Assembly (NCBI RefSeq): GCF_946885955.1
Contig: NZ_CAMPHI010000026.1
Location: forward strand, 1-64,000
Direction: 5' to 3'
DNA length: 64,000 nucleotides
Source: an uncultured Pseudomonas sp.
Lineage (GTDB): Bacteria; Pseudomonadota; Gammaproteobacteria; Pseudomonadales; Pseudomonadaceae
Below the pieces are notes generated by a model. That model searched no databases and was not told the DNA's origin. It was given only the letters and a program-made list of their open reading frames with translations. Below, piece after piece: positions 1-9,342 of the stretch. The position numbers and the translations under genes are program-made. Numbering within the stretch: the stretch's first letter is position 1; each line of letters begins with the position of its first letter.

Positions 1-3000
1 GTCGACTTCACCCCGGGCAGCAACGCCGATGGCTACTACGCACTCGACGGCAACACCGTGGTGCTCACCAGCGATGGCGCCGCCTTCGTGCAAGCTGGCG
101 GTACCTTGCCGGCCGTGGATCTGACTGCCACCGATAGCGGCAGCCTCACCGCCAGCGACAGCGATACCCCGAGCGTCACTGCGCAGAACGATGCCCCCGT
201 TATCACCGTCACCGCCGCCCCGGCCCTGCTGGAAAACAGCGCCACAGTGGGTGATGTCGTAGCCACCTTCACCGCTTCCGATGAAGAAGACGGCACCCCC
301 GCGGTCGACTTCACCCCAGGCAGCAACGTCGACGGCTACTACGCCCTCGACGGCAACAACGTGGTACTCACCACTGATGGCGCCGCCTTCGTGCAAGCTG
401 GCGGTACTCTGCCAGCCGTGGACCTGACCGCCACCGATAGCGGCAGCCTGACTGCCAGCGACAGTGATACCCCGGCTGTCACCGCGCAGAACGATGCGCC
501 GACCATCATCGTCACCGCCGCTCCAGCCCTGCTGGAAAACAGCGCTGTGGTGGGCGATGTCGTCGCGACCTTCACCGCCTCCGATGAAGAGGACGGCACG
601 CCTGCGGTCGACTTCACCCCGGGCAGCAACGCCGACGGCTACTACGCCCTCGACGGCAACAACGTGGTGCTCACCAGCGACGGCGCCGCCTTCGTGCAAG
701 CCGGTGGCACCTTGCCGGCCGTCGACCTGACCGCCACCGACAGCGGCAGCCTGACGGCCAACGACAGCGATACCCCGAGCGTCACCGCGCAGAACGATGC
801 CCCCGTCATCACCGTCACCGCTGCCCCGGCCCTGCTGGAAAACAGCGCCGCGGTGGGCGATGTCGTCGCGACCTTCACAGCTTCCGACGAAGAAGACGGC
901 ACGCCTGCGGTCGACTTCACCCCGGGCAGCAACGCCGATGGCTATTACGCCCTTGACGGCAACACCGTGGTACTCACCAGCGATGGCGCCGCCTTCGTGC
1001 AAGCCGGCGGTACCTTGCCAGCCGTGGACCTGACTGCCACCGATAGCGGCAGCCTGACTGCCAGCGACAGCGATACCCCGAGCGTCACTGCGCAGAACGA
1101 CGCCCCGCTGGGCATCAATGACGGCCCGGTAACCGTAACCGAGGACACCGCTGCCATTGGCAACGTCCTGGACAACGACACCGATCAGGAAAACGATGCC
1201 CTCAGCGTCACCCAGTTCACCGTCGCTGGTGATGCCGCCATCTACAGCGCCGGCAGCACCGCCGTCATCGCCGGTGTCGGCAGCCTGGTGATCAATACCA
1301 ACGGCAGCTTCACCTTCACCCCGACCGCCAACTACACCGGCCCGGTGCCGACCGCCACCTACACCCTCAGTGATGGCAACCTGACCGACACCGCCGAACT
1401 CAGCTTCGCCGACGTCAGCCCGGTCAACGATGCTCCCACCGGCACCGATGGGGTCATCAGCCTCAACGAGGACACCAGCCACAGCTTCAGCGCCGCCGAC
1501 TTCGGCTTCGCCGACATTGATGCTGGCGATAGCCTGCAGGCAGTGCGCATTGACAGCCTGCCAAGTGCGGGCTCGCTGCAGCTGAATGGCAGCTCGGTGA
1601 GCAACGGTCAGGTCATCGACCTGGCCGACCTCAACAACCTCACGTTCACGCCTGCGCACGACGCCAGCGGCGATAGCTACACCAGCCTGAGCTTCTCGGT
1701 AAGCGACCAGGCCGGTCAGTTCGCTATTACGTCCAATACACTTACTTTCGACGTCGCGCCGGTTGCCGATGCGCCGGTCGTGACCATCGATATCGGCGCC
1801 GTTAGCGCCAGTACCACAACTATTACCAACGCGAACGCGGCGACTAGCGGACAAGGCTTTACCGTCCAAGCCTTCAACACCGATGGCTCTGCGGGAGTAA
1901 TTTCCAGCAACAGCACTCCGAGCGGTTTTGGTGTTGTCGGCGCGGTTTCCGGTGACAATAGTGAGCTTGGCTACGCCAGCGGCCAGTCGGAAAGTCTTGT
2001 GGTGACCTTCGATGCGCCAGTAGCGAGCGCTACTGTCAGTTTCGCCTGGCTCAACACCGGCGAAAGAGCGACCTATACCCTGTTCGACAGCGCCGGTAAC
2101 CCGATCGGTAGCAATACCATCGCCGGGATAACCGACTCCATCGACCCCGCCATCACCCTGACCAGCAGCACCGGTGACGCGATCAGCCGCATCGAGTTCA
2201 CCGCGCCGCGCGGTGGGGACGACTACCTGATCAACTCGATCGAGTTTGCCACCAGCACCAGCTACCCGCTCACCATCACGGCAACACCGAGCGACATTGA
2301 TTACTCCGAGTCCATTGCCAGCATCACAGTCGCGGTCCCAGCCGGTGCCACCCTGTCAGCCGGCTCGGCAAACGGCGACGGCACCTGGACGCTGCCCTTG
2401 AGCAGTTCGGGCAGCTATTCCGTGGTGGTGGACCCGGCCACCCAAGCGGTGAGCATCAGCGGTCTGACCATGACGCTTGCAGGCAATCCGGTTGGTAGCC
2501 TGAGTGTCACCGTGACCGCTACGGCTCAAGATGGCGCGGACACGGAATCGAATTCCGCCACCATCACCATTGGCGACATCACCGCCCCCGAAACCAGTGA
2601 TGTATCGGTTGTTTCGAATGAGGATTCGGGGCCCATTACCATCACCCTGAACTCAAGCGATGCCGAAAGCAGTATTGCCAACTTCACCATCACCAGCCTG
2701 CCGACGAACGGCACACTGACCTACAACGACCAGGCGGTTCAGATTGGCCAGGCCATTCCGGCAATCGGCAATCAGGCCAACCTGAGCTTCACGCCGAGCG
2801 CCGACTGGAATGGCAGCACCGACTTCCAGTACCTCTCGAGCGATGTCGCCGGCAATGTGGATCAAACGCCGGCCAGCGTTTCCATCCTGATCAACCCGGT
2901 CAACGATGCGCCGGTCAATCAGCTGCCGGCCAGCTATACCACCAACGAAGACACTGCGCTCAAGCTGAGCGGCTTGTCGGTAAGCGATGTGGACGTCGCC

Positions 3001-4848
3001 TCTGGCCTCGTCTTGGTCACCCTGGCGGTAGCCAGCGGCACGTTGAGTGCGGCAACAGCCAATGGCGTGACAGTGAGCGGCACCGGTACCGACACGATCA
3101 CGCTCAGTGGCTCGCTCGCCGATATCAACGCCTACCTGGCGGCGCCCGTAACCCAGCCGAGCTATCAGCCGGTGGCTGACGCCAGTGGCAACGTAACCCT
3201 GACCATGACCAGCAACGATGGCGGCAATACCGGTGCGGGCGGTACATTGTCGGATACCGATACCAGCGTGATCACCATCAATCCGGTGGCCGACGCGATA
3301 CCTGGCAGTGATGTTTCGATTGTTATTGGCACGCCTGTTACCAATGAAATCAGCTTTACTAGCGATGGCGGTCTGACCGGCAAAAGCGAATACACCTTCG
3401 GCAATGGCGTCACCATTTCAACCGGCAGCAACGCCACCTTCAACTGGTCGGGCGGCAACAACCTGGGCGTCAATAGCGCAGGTGACAACGGGACACAATC
3501 CCAACGTATCGACGGCAGCGAAGCGATCAACTTCAAATTCCCGACCGGCATGCAGTACATGGCGTTGAAGCTGAAGAACTCTTCCGACGATATCGTCAAG
3601 ATCAGTAGCAACCTGGAAACCGCCGACCTGGCGGGAAAGAGCACGCTGAGCGGCTCGATCGCTACCTCGTCGACCTCTATCATTTCCTCCTCCAATCTCA
3701 AGCTGGACCTGCAACTGGAGGTGAACAATGCCGGCGTCACCAGCACCGTGACCCGCGTTGCCACTGTCAGCTCCGGCGGCAGTTGGTCCGTGAGCCTCAC
3801 CGGCATCACCGGCACCATCACCAAGGCCACTCTGAATGCCACGCTCGATGGTGGCCTGTTCAACCAGGGCGGCAATGAATCGGCCAACGTGACCTACTCG
3901 CTCAGTGCCGACATGAGTAACCTGTCCATCGGCCTGGGCGCTGCCAATGCCTTCGGCACCAACGCCAAGAACAATGGCTTCCAGATCGAGTACATCGCCA
4001 CCGACCCCAACTCGACCGGCCTCACCAGCTTCAGTTACCCGGTCGATGTGTTTGCAGCAGTCCAGGACACGGTGGGAACGCCGGAGGCCGTTACCAGCTT
4101 GACGCTCAGCGACTTGCCGGCCGGCTCGTCGATCAACGTGGTGCTGGCCGACGGCAGCTATCAGGAAATCAACGCCAACGCACAAGGCCTGTTCGACCTG
4201 AGCGCCTATACGTCTCTGTTGACCACATCTACCGCGACTTCGGGTACCGACAAGATCTATCTGGTCACCAGTACCGCACTACCCATTGATTTTTCCCCGA
4301 CGCTGTCGCTCGAAATCACGGACGGCACCAATATCGCGAAAACGATCATCGGCGGCTCGGCCAACTCCACCTTTATCGGCGGTAGCGGTAACGACTACAT
4401 CAGCGGTGGTGCCGGAATCGACAGCATCAGCGGCGGTGCCGGTAACGACACCCTCGACGGCGGTACCGGCAATGACATTCTGATTGGCGGCACAGGTGAC
4501 GACATTCTGTTGGGCGGCGCGGGTGCGGACAGCTTCGTCTGGCAGGCTGGCAACACCGGGCATGACGTGATCAAAGACCTGAACTTCGCAGAGGGCGACC
4601 GCATCGATCTGCATGATCTTCTGCAGGGCGAGACCGACGCGACCATCGACAACTTCCTGCAGTTGGTCACCGACGCGGGCGGCACCTCGACGCTGCTGAT
4701 CAGTACAACCGGTCACCTGAACGATGCCGGTGGCGCCGCGGCCAATGCCGACACGTCCATCGAGCTCACCGGGGTAAACCTGTCGAGCAGCAGCATCAGC
4801 TCGCTGATCGCTGGCGCCGACCCGATGATCAAGGTCGACCACACTTGA
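1..4848 (+). CDS. LapA-type RTX adhesin, C-terminal part (5' end outside window)
   Basis: The reading frame is open from base 1, so the N-terminus lies outside the window; 1615 residues are visible. It starts with near-identical 101-residue repeats (period 303 bp), followed by diverged cadherin/VCBS-like modules marked by the recurring NDAP motif. Near 4346-4530 there is a run of glycine-rich GGxGxD calcium-binding repeats, then the C-terminal region typical of type I secreted proteins. These traits define a large surface adhesin exported by a type I system and held at the outer membrane. The LapG-cleavable N-terminus cannot be seen. lapD and lapG lie just downstream, which supports a LapA-like biofilm adhesin. 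No exporter genes are in the window. The exact family name is inference; the RTX adhesin call is firm. Confidence 0.9.
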   Translation, partial: VDFTPGSNADGYYALDGNTVVLTSDGAAFVQAGGTLPAVDLTATDSGSLTASDSDTPSVTAQNDAPVITVTAAPALLENSATVGDVVATFTASDEEDGTPAVDFTPGSNVDGYYALDGNNVVLTTDGAAFVQAGGTLPAVDLTATDSGSLTASDSDTPAVTAQNDAPTIIVTAAPALLENSAVVGDVVATFTASDEEDGTPAVDFTPGSNADGYYALDGNNVVLTSDGAAFVQAGGTLPAVDLTATDSGSLTANDSDTPSVTAQNDAPVITVTAAPALLENSAAVGDVVATFTASDEEDGTPAVDFTPGSNADGYYALDGNTVVLTSDGAAFVQAGGTLPAVDLTATDSGSLTASDSDTPSVTAQNDAPLGINDGPVTVTEDTAAIGNVLDNDTDQENDALSVTQFTVAGDAAIYSAGSTAVIAGVGSLVINTNGSFTFTPTANYTGPVPTATYTLSDGNLTDTAELSFADVSPVNDAPTGTDGVISLNEDTSHSFSAADFGFADIDAGDSLQAVRIDSLPSAGSLQLNGSSVSNGQVIDLADLNNLTFTPAHDASGDSYTSLSFSVSDQAGQFAITSNTLTFDVAPVADAPVVTIDIGAVSASTTTITNANAATSGQGFTVQAFNTDGSAGVISSNSTPSGFGVVGAVSGDNSELGYASGQSESLVVTFDAPVASATVSFAWLNTGERATYTLFDSAGNPIGSNTIAGITDSIDPAITLTSSTGDAISRIEFTAPRGGDDYLINSIEFATSTSYPLTITATPSDIDYSESIASITVAVPAGATLSAGSANGDGTWTLPLSSSGSYSVVVDPATQAVSISGLTMTLAGNPVGSLSVTVTATAQDGADTESNSATITIGDITAPETSDVSVVSNEDSGPITITLNSSDAESSIANFTITSLPTNGTLTYNDQAVQIGQAIPAIGNQANLSFTPSADWNGSTDFQYLSSDVAGNVDQTPASVSILINPVNDAPVNQLPASYTTNEDTALKLSGLSVSDVDVASGLVLVTLAVASGTLSAATANGVTVSGTGTDTITLSGSLADINAYLAAPVTQPSYQPVADASGNVTLTMTSNDGGNTGAGGTLSDTDTSVITINPVADAIPGSDVSIVIGTPVTNEISFTSDGGLTGKSEYTFGNGVTISTGSNATFNWSGGNNLGVNSAGDNGTQSQRIDGSEAINFKFPTGMQYMALKLKNSSDDIVKISSNLETADLAGKSTLSGSIATSSTSIISSSNLKLDLQLEVNNAGVTSTVTRVATVSSGGSWSVSLTGITGTITKATLNATLDGGLFNQGGNESANVTYSLSADMSNLSIGLGAANAFGTNAKNNGFQIEYIATDPNSTGLTSFSYPVDVFAAVQDTVGTPEAVTSLTLSDLPAGSSINVVLADGSYQEINANAQGLFDLSAYTSLLTTSTATSGTDKIYLVTSTALPIDFSPTLSLEITDGTNIAKTIIGGSANSTFIGGSGNDYISGGAGIDSISGGAGNDTLDGGTGNDILIGGTGDDILLGGAGADSFVWQAGNTGHDVIKDLNFAEGDRIDLHDLLQGETDATIDNFLQLVTDAGGTSTLLISTTGHLNDAGGAAANADTSIELTGVNLSSSSISSLIAGADPMIKVDHT
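187..1095 (+). repeat. Three tandem 303-bp coding repeats of the adhesin
   Basis: Units run 187-489, 490-792 and 793-1095, with a partial unit at 1-186. Each encodes about 101 residues beginning NDAP and containing ALLENS and TASDEEDGTPAV. Most differences between units are silent third-base changes. The reverse strand of each unit is also open, which produces spurious antisense ORFs at the same period. Confidence 0.95.
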
Positions 4849-4855
4849 TCTGCCG

Positions 4856-4888
4856 AACCCCGCTACCATAAAGGTGGCGGGGTTCTTC
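4856..4888 (+). terminator. Rho-independent terminator after the adhesin
   Basis: A 12-bp stem (4856-4867 with 4873-4884, one G-T pair) has a 5-nt loop and is followed by TTCTT. It lies 8 bp after the adhesin stop codon and before the next gene. Confidence 0.8.
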
Positions 4889-4919
4889 ATTCCGGCAGTG
4901 AATAATCAAGGAGCGGCCG

Positions 4920-5258
4920 ATGTTGTACGTGAAGCGTGATACCTGGGGCAATCTGCAACGGGTCGAGGCTGCACCGTTCGAAGGGATGGACGGCGAGCTG
5001 GCTGCCGATAGTCAGGAGGCGCAGGCCTGGTACGCCAATCAAACGATGGAAAACAGCCTGCTGCAACTCCAGCAGAGCGATCTGGACATGATCCGGGTGC
5101 TGGAGGACTTGATCACCGTATTGATCCGCAAGGGCGTGGTGCGTATCACCGACCTACCTGAGGCGGCCCAGAGCAAACTGGTCGGCCGCAGCAAGGCGCG
5201 CGATGCCCTGGGTGGCCTACATCGGTTGATCAACGACGACGAGTCGGAACTGATCTGA
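4920..5258 (+). CDS. Small hypothetical protein (often mislabelled tryptophan synthase beta-like)
   Basis: The protein has 112 residues, and AAGGAG precedes the ATG. It is mostly polar and helical, with a predicted amphipathic stretch LQQSDLDMIRVLEDLITVLI near residues 51-70. It has no signal peptide or catalytic motif. Similar short Pseudomonas proteins carry the label tryptophan synthase subunit beta in databases, but nothing here resembles the PLP-binding TrpB fold, so that label should not be taken as function. It sits between the adhesin and lapD and ends at a terminator shared with convergent lapD. The role is unknown. Confidence 0.8.
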   Translation: MLYVKRDTWGNLQRVEAAPFEGMDGELAADSQEAQAWYANQTMENSLLQLQQSDLDMIRVLEDLITVLIRKGVVRITDLPEAAQSKLVGRSKARDALGGLHRLINDDESELI

Positions 5259-5260
5259 CT

Positions 5261-5283
5261 CCGCCCGGCGCAAGGCCGGGCGG
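5261..5283. terminator. Bidirectional terminator between the small gene and lapD
   Basis: A perfect 9-bp GC stem (5261-5269 with 5275-5283) has a 5-nt loop. It lies between two convergent genes. There is no strong T-run, so efficiency is uncertain. Confidence 0.6.
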
Positions 5284-5287
5284 CGCC

Positions 5288-7219
5288 TCACACCCAGGGG
5301 CCGGGTTCGCCGAATAGCCGGCCCTGCACACCTTCGATCCCCATCGTGCGCAGCACCTGCCACTCGCCTGCGGTTTCCACCCTCTCGGCGATCAGCGGCA
5401 GGTCGATGCTGTTGGCCGCGCGCTGCAAGGCCTCGATAAACAGACGTTTGTCGGTCTCCTGATCGATGGCACGGATATGACTGCCATCCACCTTGAGGTA
5501 GGCCAGGCCGAGTTTGGCCAAGTTGCCGATCATGCTGAAACGTCCGCCGAAATGCTGCAGCCCGAGCCCGAAACCCAAGCTGCGCAGACGCTGGATCAAG
5601 GCCTCGAGCGCATCCTGCTCGGGCAGTTGATCTTCCTCCAGCTCCAGGGTCAGACGCGGCCCCAGGTGAGCATATCGCTGCAGCAGCTCGTAGAGCCGGG
5701 CCAATGCTTGCGGTTCCGTCACGGTGGCACCGGACAGGCTGAGCGCAACCGCGGCGGAATGACTGTCCATCTGCGTCAACACTTGTTCGAGCATCGCCAA
5801 ATCGAGGCGCGACGACCAGCCAAAGCGCTCCAGCCAGGGCAGGAAACGCCCCGCCGCAATCAGGCTACCGTGCTCGTCGAGCAGCCGCGCCAGCACCTTG
5901 TGATGCAACACGCGCCCCGGCTCGTCCGCCGCAACCACCGGCTGGAAGAACAGCTGCACAGGGCCCTGCTCGAGCGCCCGATCCAACAGCCGATACCAGC
6001 TCTGCCGCTCATCGACGGCCGGTATATGCTCGGCGGCGCTGCACGCCCAGTTCGGCTGGGCCTGGCTCGCGGCCTGGGCCAGGGCATCATCCAACGCCCG
6101 ATATAGATCCTGCGGTGTATCGCCCGGGGCGAATGCGGTCAGGCCGATATGGGCCACCGGCGAGCAATCACTGGCTCCGGTTTGCTGCAGGCGATGCATG
6201 GCGCGATCGAGCTGCTCGGCCAGGGCTTCGGCTTCGCTGCGCTGCAGGCCGGCAGCAAGAATGGCGAATTCGCCGCCACGGTTACGCGCCAGCAGATAGC
6301 GCCCGTTACTCAGCAATTGCAGCTGTTCGGCGATCGCCTTGAGCAACTGGTCGGTATGCGGACCACCGAGCCGCTGGTTGAGCCCGGCCAGGTCGTTGGC
6401 GCGCAGCAACAGCAGATAACCGTTACAGGCCTGCTCCTCGCTACTCAAGCGGGCATGCAGCTGCAGGTCGAAATAGCGGCGGTTGGCCAGCCCGGTGAGG
6501 TTGTCCTGATAGGCTTCGGCACGCAGCGACTCGCTGCGCGCGGCCTCTTCGGCAAATAGCGCCTTGAGCTTGCCGACCATCTGGTTCATCGCATTGACCA
6601 CCCGACGGAACTCGGGGGTTTTCGGCAAATCCGCCAGGCTGAGGAACTCGCGACGGGCGATGGCGTTGGATTGCTCGACCATGTAATCCAGCGGACGCAA
6701 TTGGCGCTTGAGCAGCAGCCAGCCCAGCAACACGCACAAGACCCCGCTCAGGGCCAGCCAAAGCAGATTGCCCAGCGCACTCTCCCAGAGTTTGCCGACC
6801 GCGAACAGCGGGTGGCTGACGACCTGCACCTGCGCAGCCTGACGCCAGCCATCGCTGACGATCGCATCGCCACGCGCCGGCGCCAGGTCGACCAGATCGA
6901 CGAACCAGGCGGGCGCATCGCCCTTGACCGGCACGCCAGTGCGCTCGACCAGCAATTCGTTGGTAGTCAGATCGACCACCCGGATGCTTTCGAAATAGCC
7001 GCTGTCGAAGATCGAACTGACCATCAGCTCGATCATCGCCACATCCTTGATATGCGGGCTGAGCGACAGCCCCAGCGCGGTCGCCGCATCCTGGGCATGC
7101 GCGCGCAACTGGTTGACCTGTTGCTCGCGCGAGCTCTCCACGCTGACCAGAAAACTGCCGCCAAAATTCACCAGCATCAGCACGCAGATGGCGATAAACA
7201 ACTGCTTGAACAATGACAT
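5288..7219 (-). CDS. lapD: LapD, c-di-GMP receptor controlling adhesin release
   Basis: LapD is an inner-membrane protein of 643 residues. It binds c-di-GMP in the cytoplasm and sequesters the periplasmic protease LapG, keeping the adhesin on the surface. The order is TM helix (about 5-27), periplasmic domain, TM helix (about 150-170), HAMP, degenerate GGDEF (RGGEF, 314-318) and degenerate EAL (KVLAR, 441-445). Both enzyme motifs are broken, as is known for LapD. The periplasmic GWxQ motif with Trp125, needed for LapG binding, is present. The start at 7219 has AAGGAG seven bases upstream; a longer frame to 7261 would overlap lapG. lapG is upstream, 22 bp away, probably in the same transcript. 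Confidence 0.95.
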   Translation of the reverse strand: MSLFKQLFIAICVLMLVNFGGSFLVSVESSREQQVNQLRAHAQDAATALGLSLSPHIKDVAMIELMVSSIFDSGYFESIRVVDLTTNELLVERTGVPVKGDAPAWFVDLVDLAPARGDAIVSDGWRQAAQVQVVSHPLFAVGKLWESALGNLLWLALSGVLCVLLGWLLLKRQLRPLDYMVEQSNAIARREFLSLADLPKTPEFRRVVNAMNQMVGKLKALFAEEAARSESLRAEAYQDNLTGLANRRYFDLQLHARLSSEEQACNGYLLLLRANDLAGLNQRLGGPHTDQLLKAIAEQLQLLSNGRYLLARNRGGEFAILAAGLQRSEAEALAEQLDRAMHRLQQTGASDCSPVAHIGLTAFAPGDTPQDLYRALDDALAQAASQAQPNWACSAAEHIPAVDERQSWYRLLDRALEQGPVQLFFQPVVAADEPGRVLHHKVLARLLDEHGSLIAAGRFLPWLERFGWSSRLDLAMLEQVLTQMDSHSAAVALSLSGATVTEPQALARLYELLQRYAHLGPRLTLELEEDQLPEQDALEALIQRLRSLGFGLGLQHFGGRFSMIGNLAKLGLAYLKVDGSHIRAIDQETDKRLFIEALQRAANSIDLPLIAERVETAGEWQVLRTMGIEGVQGRLFGEPGPWV

Positions 7220-7241
7220 CAATGACTCCTTCGCAGCGTGT

Positions 7242-7910
7242 TCAAGGAAAGCCCTCGGCACGCATTTTTCTCAGCAAATCCTGCCAACGCGACAGCTGCT
7301 TGCTGTCGCCGACCGGCTTGCCGCCACCTTTGCCGGGCAACCACAGCCCCTCGGCATTGAAGGCGTAAACCGGCAACAGATCGCTGCGCTGGCTGGCCGG
7401 CTCAATGGCGTCGATCAGGTTATCCAGCACCAACGGCATGGCGTCGGGATAGGCATAGTAGGTCAACACCATATGCGCCTGGTTCAAGCGCAAGGCCTTG
7501 ACGTAGGTGATTCGCAGTTTCTCGCTCGGCACCCCGAGCTGACGCAGGCTGAAGTACTTGGCGATCGCATAGTCCTCACAGTCGCCAGCGCCACGAAACA
7601 GCGCCTCGACTGGTGTCGCCCAATAATCACGTACGTGCCAGACTTGCACGTCGTCGCGAAAGCGCAGACGCAGATTGAAGAAGCGATTGACGGCCTTGAG
7701 CTGCGCCAACTCGTCCACGCCGAGCTGCTCGCGTAGCAGCCGCCGCCAGTCGTCGAGACGCTCACGCGCATCGCCCAGCGGGCCATACAGCTGCTCCGCA
7801 CGGCGCTGGATACGCTCGAAATCCCAATCGGCCTGCAACCCGCCGATACCTAGCAGCAGGCACAACAGGCCAACGATCGGCCAGCCTCTGCCAAAGCATG
7901 CACGCAGCAT
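7242..7910 (-). CDS. lapG: LapG, periplasmic cysteine protease (adhesin-cleaving)
   Basis: The protein has 222 residues with an N-terminal hydrophobic export segment (about 11-27). The transglutaminase-like Cys-His-Asp triad is visible as C111 in GDCEDYA, H146 in NQAHMV and D163 in VLDN. In the family, LapG cuts the N-terminus of LapA-type adhesins when c-di-GMP falls and LapD lets it go. It precedes lapD by 22 bp. The start is uncertain: ATG at 7910 has a poor ribosome site, while an in-frame GTG at 7931 has a GGGGGAAG just upstream and would add seven residues. Confidence 0.93.
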   Translation of the reverse strand: MLRACFGRGWPIVGLLCLLLGIGGLQADWDFERIQRRAEQLYGPLGDARERLDDWRRLLREQLGVDELAQLKAVNRFFNLRLRFRDDVQVWHVRDYWATPVEALFRGAGDCEDYAIAKYFSLRQLGVPSEKLRITYVKALRLNQAHMVLTYYAYPDAMPLVLDNLIDAIEPASQRSDLLPVYAFNAEGLWLPGKGGGKPVGDSKQLSRWQDLLRKMRAEGFP

Positions 7911-8097
7911 TTCAATACGGCCCGTCAGCACACTGCGACTTCCCCCAACACGACGGCGGCAATGGTGCGGGCCGCAGGGAGAAAACACAATCGGCAAAGG
8001 AGCTACTGAACAGGCGGGAGTTGGCGGCGCGGCACTTGTATGCCGCACCGGATAAGGTCAGAAAAGCCTCGAAGAGCTATCGAGTCGAGCGGAGGAA

Positions 8098-8475
8098 CTA
8101 GTTGCGCTGCTCCCAGCCGCGACGCCGGTCGTCGTAGCGTCCCTGCGAATGCTGCTGATGCCGACGATCGTCTACCCGGCCCCGCCGGTCATCCCAACGG
8201 GCCTGCGGCTGGGCAATGCGATAGTCGTGGCGGTCTGAGTGACGCGGAGATTGGTAACGAGGGGGAAGCGGCGCCCGCACATAGTAGTGCTGCCGATAAT
8301 GGTTATCGTGGCGCTCGTAGCGCGGCACGACATACACAGGGTAGGGCTGGGTTCGGTAATAGACCGTCGTGTAGCCGCGATCATAACCACGATGCCCATA
8401 GCCACCGCCGCCGTATACCGCACAACCGGTTAACGACAGCCCCAACAACGCAACAACTATGGATTTGTAAGACAT
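8098..8475 (-). CDS. Tyr/Arg/His-rich lipoprotein, unknown function
   Basis: The protein has 125 residues. The N-terminus is a lipoprotein signal with lipobox LTGC (Cys at residue 18). The mature part is low-complexity, rich in Gly-Tyr then Arg-Asp-His (YGGGGYGHRGYDRGY, later RYDDRRRGW). GAGGTAAG precedes the ATG. Short basic lipoproteins of this kind are common in Pseudomonas, but no function is recognised. It lies upstream of lapG on the same strand, separated by about 190 bp. Confidence 0.8.
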   Translation of the reverse strand: MSYKSIVVALLGLSLTGCAVYGGGGYGHRGYDRGYTTVYYRTQPYPVYVVPRYERHDNHYRQHYYVRAPLPPRYQSPRHSDRHDYRIAQPQARWDDRRGRVDDRRHQQHSQGRYDDRRRGWEQRN

Positions 8476-8669
8476 GGCGGCTTACCTCGGCCGTGCAACG
8501 TCGACCATTGTCGACGCCAGGATTGATCCCTATTCAATAGACAACGGCCGATGACCGAAAGCAGGCGCCCGCCGAGCGATTCCATGACAATTTGTGTCCT
8601 GGGCCGGCGGCGCCTGCAGGAGGGCCGGTGCCTTGAACGCCACGGCTGCGAACAAGGCCCCGTGAGAAG

Positions 8670-8825
8670 CTAGCAGCGCCCTTTTTTCGCCTGGCCCGGC
8701 GGGCAATGGGGTGGACCACCGCCGCCATCGCCGATATCGATGCCGATCCCGGGCAATCTCAAACTGCAAGCCGGCAGGGTGACAATCAGAAAACCCGCAA
8801 GGAACAACCCAATCAAACTTCTCAT
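8670..8825 (-). CDS. Small lipoprotein, 51 residues
   Basis: This is a short gene that a 60-residue length cut-off would miss. The protein has a hydrophobic signal (MRSLIGLFLAGFLIVTLPAC) with lipobox LPAC, a glycine-rich centre, and a C-terminal CPPGQAKKGRC ending in Cys. The C-terminal motif resembles that of other small proteobacterial lipoproteins described as CPPG-AKKG proteins. GAAGG lies about nine bases before the ATG. It points the same way as the other lipoprotein at 8098. The role is unknown; the signal plus motif makes chance unlikely. Confidence 0.75.
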   Translation of the reverse strand: MRSLIGLFLAGFLIVTLPACSLRLPGIGIDIGDGGGGPPHCPPGQAKKGRC

Positions 8826-9262
8826 AGCTACTACCTTCATATTTGCCACGACGGACTGCGTCGACCGCCGTTACTACAGTGTCCCAAGCCTGGGGCGAGC
8901 CCCCTTTCGGGCAACTCGCCATCATGATGGCTTTGAACAATCATTGGACCTAGAAAAATCCCCGTTGTTCGCCAGGCCGCTCATCAAGCTGTGAGGGCCG
9001 GCACAGTCCTCGCCTGGTACAAGCCGACCGACTAAAGGAAAACCCGCGGAGGTTATAGCCTGCCCACACCACAAATCGGCAATGGGAACCAGGGTGCGGC
9101 TCGCATTCCAGCGGCTGGACCCGCCGAGCGACTGCAATTGATCGACGACCAGACGCCCCATAAAGCGGCACCACCCAATTACGCGCACCACTTTCGCCCA
9201 TGAATTAAGCATTCCTGACCCGCATACCGCAGCAAACGCCAAGGCTAGAGCCAGCCAACCAC
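8826..9262. other. Gap without a supported gene upstream of the guanidine operon
   Basis: A minus-strand frame at 8922-9338 is open, but it lacks a recognisable family, signal or good ribosome site and runs through the sigma-54-like promoter. Two direct GCACCAC copies (9168-9174 and 9185-9191) and a GGTGC (9093) could be half-sites for an enhancer-binding protein, but no clear palindrome is seen. Confidence 0.4.
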
Positions 9263-9279
9263 CTGGCACGATGTTCGCA
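9263..9279 (+). promoter_or_regulatory. Candidate sigma-54 (RpoN) promoter of the guanidine operon
   Basis: The sequence CTGGCACG-ATGT-TCGCA matches the consensus YTGGCACG-N4-TTGCW except for one T to C in the -12 element. The invariant GG (9265-9266) and GC (9277-9278) are exactly 10 bases apart. A start near 9290 would place the riboswitch in the leader. Nitrogen-scavenging genes are classic sigma-54/NtrC targets, which fits. Confidence 0.65.
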
Positions 9280-9342
9280 ATAACTACAGTGTGCAGGAAT
9301 AACCCGTCTCGGCGGGATCGCGGCACCACAATTTGCAATAGC

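Noticed and set aside
36..932. Repeated 96-residue antisense frames in the adhesin
   Set aside because: They recur exactly with the 303-bp repeat and follow from the repeat codon use; no start signals.
4920..5258. Tryptophan synthase beta subunit
   Set aside because: At 112 residues with no PLP-binding motif, the database label is not supported by the sequence.
8922..9338. Minus-strand 138-residue frame
   Set aside because: It has no recognisable family, no good ribosome site, and overlaps the sigma-54-like promoter of the guanidine operon.
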